Shown: positions 6,734-8,133 of the stretch, piece after piece | How the letters are laid out: each line of letters opens with the position of its first letter | How positions within the stretch are numbered: position 1 is the stretch's first letter | DNA from: Actinomycetota bacterium | GTDB taxonomy: Bacteria > Actinomycetota > Thermoleophilia > Gaiellales > Gaiellaceae | DNA length: 8,133 bases | Assembly (NCBI GenBank): GCA_013821525.1 | Contig: JACDGR010000138.1 | Span: forward strand, 1 to 8,133 | Direction: 5' to 3' | Position numbers and translations under genes: made by a program | The notes under the pieces: model-generated | The model's input: the letters and a program-made list of their open reading frames with translations, nothing else | The model's database searches: none | Told to the model about the DNA's origin: nothing

Positions 6734-6907
6734 ATGGCCTTGGACACCAGGCTTCTTGCTTACTGGCGTGAGCAGCAGACTGCGCAGCGTCTTGCCTGGG
6801 AGGCGTTGCCTGAGCGGTGGCGTGTCGATCCGCATCCGAAGGCCGTGGTGATCGTCGAGTCGTTCGAAAAGAAGCGGATGCTGGCGTTCCTCGCCGAAGA
6901 CCGCTGA
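6734..6907 (+). CDS. Possible small protein, 57 residues, unrecognised
   Basis: ATG at 6734 to TGA at 6905-6907. The product begins MALDTRLLAYWREQQTAQR and reads like an ordinary soluble protein: an amphipathic helix, then a hydrophobic strand (KAVVIVESF), then a charged helix. Third codon positions are strongly G/C (about three quarters), unlike the opposite strand in the same codon register. Against it, there is no ribosome site, the frame stays open upstream of the ATG, and I know no family it belongs to. It could be a real small gene or the 3' remnant of a longer, decayed one. Confidence 0.35.
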   Translation: MALDTRLLAYWREQQTAQRLAWEALPERWRVDPHPKAVVIVESFEKKRMLAFLAEDR

Positions 6908-7027
6908 ACCCGCGAAGTGACGAACGCGAGGTGTCTCGGTGAGGCCGGTGTGGCGAACCTGACCCAAGACGAGACACGCATCGGTCAACCCTTCGAATCC
7001 GATCGTTAGGCACGAGCAAAAGAGACT

Positions 7028-7054
7028 GGCCCTGCGCGGAGAGTGCGAAGGGCC
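7028..7054. repeat. Inverted repeat (hairpin)
   Basis: GGCCCT (7028-7033) pairs with AGGGCC (7049-7054), and the inner GCGC with GTGC (one G-U pair), leaving a GGAGA loop. It is one of several stable hairpins in the gene-poor region; no function assigned. Confidence 0.35.
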
Positions 7055-7141
7055 GCTCGACCTGAAGGATGACCGGGGTGGATTGCTGACCATGACTCTC
7101 CCCGACCCGTAGGCGCTTGGTCAATGGCGGCTGATCGAAGA

Positions 7142-7175
7142 ACCGGTCGCGTCAGCGTCCGGTAACACGCACGGT
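7142..7175. repeat. Two-step inverted repeat (hairpin)
   Basis: ACCG (7142-7145) pairs with CGGT (7172-7175), and GCGT (7149-7152) with ACGC (7167-7170), with a 3-by-1 asymmetric internal loop and a 14-base end loop. It superficially resembles group II intron domain V but lacks the catalytic triad and the tetraloop. Confidence 0.3.
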
Positions 7176-7220
7176 CGTTTTCAGAGCGGGGCGTCGCAGA
7201 GGGGGCTCGTTTCACCCGTT

Positions 7221-7241
7221 TCGGTGACGGCTTATCACCGA
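7221..7241. repeat. Inverted repeat (7-bp hairpin)
   Basis: TCGGTGA (7221-7227) and TCACCGA (7235-7241) pair perfectly around a 7-base loop. It lies about 30 bases before the small hydrophobic reading frame at 7275 and could be a terminator or leader hairpin. Confidence 0.35.
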
Positions 7242-7274
7242 GTGCGAACCGGTGGCGCAGCCGAAAGAACAAGG

Positions 7275-7400
7275 GTGTATGCGACGCAAGTGATCGCTGC
7301 CCGGCCCGGGACGGCAACTGTCGCCGCGTTGACGGTCGCCGCATCGTCGCTGTGGTTTCTCGTGCTGCCGATGGAACTCGTGATCCTCCTCAACACCTGA
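7275..7400 (+). CDS. Possible small single-pass membrane protein, 41 residues
   Basis: GTG at 7275 to TGA at 7398-7400. After a short head (MYATQVIAARPG) the product has a continuous hydrophobic run of about 27 residues (ATVAALTVAASS, LWFLVLPMELVILL) and then ends, as expected of a tail-anchored or single-span small protein. An alternative in-frame GTG lies at 7242. No good ribosome site is visible and the protein is not recognised. A hydrophobic run of this length also arises by chance in GC-rich DNA, so this stays tentative. Confidence 0.3.
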   Translation: MYATQVIAARPGTATVAALTVAASSLWFLVLPMELVILLNT

Positions 7401-7425
7401 GGCTCCTACAGCAGCGACGGCGTTC

Positions 7426-7667
7426 TCAATGGCGCACAGCGCGCAGGAACCGTTCCTCGTCGTCTTTCGGCACAGGATCAGGCGTCACCAGCCACTCGCC
7501 CTCGGAAAATGGACTCTGCACCTGGCGGGTCGGGTAGTAGAGCCGACCAGAGACAGTGGTTGCGGTAGTTAGACAAGATGCTCCACGCGAGACCCCCGCA
7601 GGAGCTTCCGCATCCGAACGACCGCAAGGCGACCGGGAAGAGTCCCCATGAACGCCTTGACGCTCAC
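7426..7667 (-). pseudogene. Possible coding remnant beside the IS3 element
   Basis: Two short minus-strand frames with coding-like composition abut the end of the IS3 element. One runs from GTG at 7667 to TAA at 7569 (32 residues, VSVKAFMGTLPGRLAVVRMR...). The other, in a different frame, ends with TGA at 7426-7428 and contains LYYPTRQVQSPFSEGEWLV and PDPVPKDDEERFLRAVRH. The second is open back into the insertion sequence and has no good start of its own. They may be pieces of one or two genes broken by the insertion or a frameshift. No family recognised. Confidence 0.25.
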
Positions 7668-7669
7668 TG

Positions 7670-7696
7670 TGAACCTCTCCGGGTTTCATGCAGGCT
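7670..7696. repeat. Terminal inverted repeat of an IS3-family element (3' end)
   Basis: TGAACCTCTCCGGGTTTC begins at 7670 and ends in GCAGGCT, overlapping the transposase stop codon. The opening TGAACC followed by CCGG is the form seen at ends of many IS3-family elements, and it lies where the 3' end should be, just past the transposase stop. The partner repeat would lie beyond the window, so the exact edge and target duplication cannot be confirmed. Confidence 0.5.
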
Positions 7697-8010
7697 GTTT
7701 GGTTTGAGTCTCGGCCTGTTGGCCTGAGTTGTTTTGACGGTAGTGGAGCTCTTCGAATTCGGCCGGCGGGATCTGGCCGTGGGCTTCGAAGAGGCGGCGG
7801 TGGTTGAACCAGTCGACCCATTCGAGGGTGGCGTACTCGAGGTCGTCGAGGCCGCGCCAGGGGCCGCGGTTGCGGACGAGCTCGGCCTTGTAGAGCCCGA
7901 TGATCGTCTCGGCGAGGGCGTTGTCATACGAGTCGCCTTTCGAGCCGACCGAGTTGACTGCGCCGGTCTCGGCGAGCCGCTCGGTGTAGCGGATTGCGAG
8001 ATATTGGGTG
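7686..8010 (-). pseudogene. IS3-family transposase (OrfB), C-terminal fragment interrupted by another element
   Basis: About 108 residues of the C-terminal part of a DDE integrase-type transposase: TQYLAIRYTERLAETGAV, then GSKGDSYDNALAET with the catalytic glutamate, GLYKAELVR, and the TLEWVDWFNHRRLFEAHG / IPPAEFE block typical of this family. It ends at TGA 7686-7688. Upstream, where relatives read HSDRG before TQYL, the sequence changes abruptly near 8010 into unrelated DNA, so the first two catalytic aspartates are missing and the gene is dead here. The cause is the IS30-like element whose end begins at about 8011. Confidence 0.9.
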
Positions 8011-8133
8011 GATTCAAGTGGTCGTCGCAACACCTCGATGGTGGAGGTGTCGGGTGGGGACGATGCGGGAGCGGCAGCGGGAGGTTCAGTTGTATCGGGG
8101 GCAGGTGCCTTCGCCGGGGCGGCCGACGGTGGC
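8011..8133 (+). mobile_element. IS30-like insertion sequence, left end, inserted in the IS3 transposase
   Basis: From about 8011 (GATTCAAGTGGTCGTCGC) the IS3 coding sequence stops matching and a new transposase gene begins about 50 bases later in the opposite direction. A short hairpin lies inside the end: ACACCTC (8030-8036) with GAGGTGT (8044-8050). The edge is placed by loss of IS3 homology; the terminal repeat and target duplication cannot be checked because the other end is outside the window. Confidence 0.65.
8063..8133 (+). CDS. IS30-family transposase, N-terminal 23 residues (runs off the edge)
   Basis: The frame starts at ATG 8063 and stays open to the edge; it begins MRERQREVQLYRGQVPSPGR followed by PTV. 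Actinobacterial IS30-family transposases commonly open with a basic stretch and VPSPGRPxV, so the assignment is by recognition of a short N-terminus only. The first residues are rich in Arg/Gln, consistent with a DNA-binding start. A GTGGGGA sequence a few bases upstream may serve as ribosome site. Catalytic residues lie outside the window. Confidence 0.6.
   Translation, partial: MRERQREVQLYRGQVPSPGRPTV

Larger units (their letters stand above)
6126..7669. other. Gene-poor, structure-rich region
   Basis: Between the Mn catalase and the first insertion sequence I recognise no protein family on either strand. The stretch holds the catalase terminator hairpin, a tandem pair of nested hairpins (6314-6454), a long hairpin within a possible three-way junction (6517-6638), further hairpins near 6683, 7028, 7142 and 7221, and a few short reading frames of uncertain status near 6734, 7275 and 7426-7667. 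It borders mobile elements, so it may be a decayed accessory region. Confidence 0.6.

Noticed and set aside
6985..7010. tRNA T-arm-like sequence (CTTCGAATCCGATC)
   Set aside because: It resembles a T-loop, but no flanking acceptor, D or anticodon arms can be formed.
6587..7093. Minus-strand open frame of 168 codons in the gene-poor region
   Set aside because: It is in antisense codon register with the small frame at 6734, has lower third-position GC than that frame, starts without a ribosome site and matches no family I know. I could not exclude it fully.
7130..7200. Group II intron 3' end (domain V-like hairpin)
   Set aside because: The stem has GAAC instead of the AGC triad, a 14-base loop instead of a tetraloop and no reverse transcriptase nearby.
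1..8133. CRISPR array or rRNA/tRNA genes
   Set aside because: I saw no regularly spaced direct repeats and no complete tRNA or rRNA sequence in the window.

Overview
The window is GC-rich and most likely comes from a chromosome of a high-GC actinomycete. The cyclase/ATPase regulator, the ceruloplasmin-like copper oxidase and the two insertion-sequence types all resemble Actinomycetota proteins, possibly Thermoleophilia-like. That placement is inferred from remembered family resemblance, not from a search.

Layout. (1) 1-1960, minus: the start and about 650 residues of a zinc-ribbon / class III adenylate cyclase / AAA-ATPase regulator running off the left edge. Its cyclase active site is intact. 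The stretch that should hold the ATPase Walker A loop is missing, as if cut out in frame near position 1402. (2) 2080-2892, plus: a class-III-like PPK2 polyphosphate kinase, divergent from the cyclase. (3) A 198-base convergent gap holds a long interrupted hairpin, a likely two-way terminator. (4) 3091-4949, minus: a probable two-gene operon of a small polytopic membrane protein (GTG start) followed by an exported two-domain multicopper oxidase with a full set of copper ligands. (5) 5130-6125, plus: a manganese catalase with all five metal ligands and a histone-like basic tail, divergent from the copper oxidase operon across a 180-base control region. (6) 6126-7669: about 1.5 kb with no recognisable gene but many hairpins. 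These include two tandem, diverged copies of one nested hairpin and a possible three-way junction. Only short, uncertain reading frames occur here. (7) 7670-8133: the 3' end of an IS3-family element whose transposase is cut near 8010 by a second, IS30-like element that continues past the right edge.

How the genes fit together. The Mn catalase (peroxide removal) and the copper oxidase (oxidation of copper, iron or phenolic substrates outside the membrane) form a divergent pair suggesting metal and oxidative stress defence. The polyphosphate kinase and the cyclase are divergent housekeeping or signalling genes with no shown link to that pair. The right third looks like an accessory zone that has collected mobile elements. 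The points most worth a second look are the P-loop-less ATPase, the tandem structured repeats and the nested insertion sequences. I found no convincing new multi-gene system.
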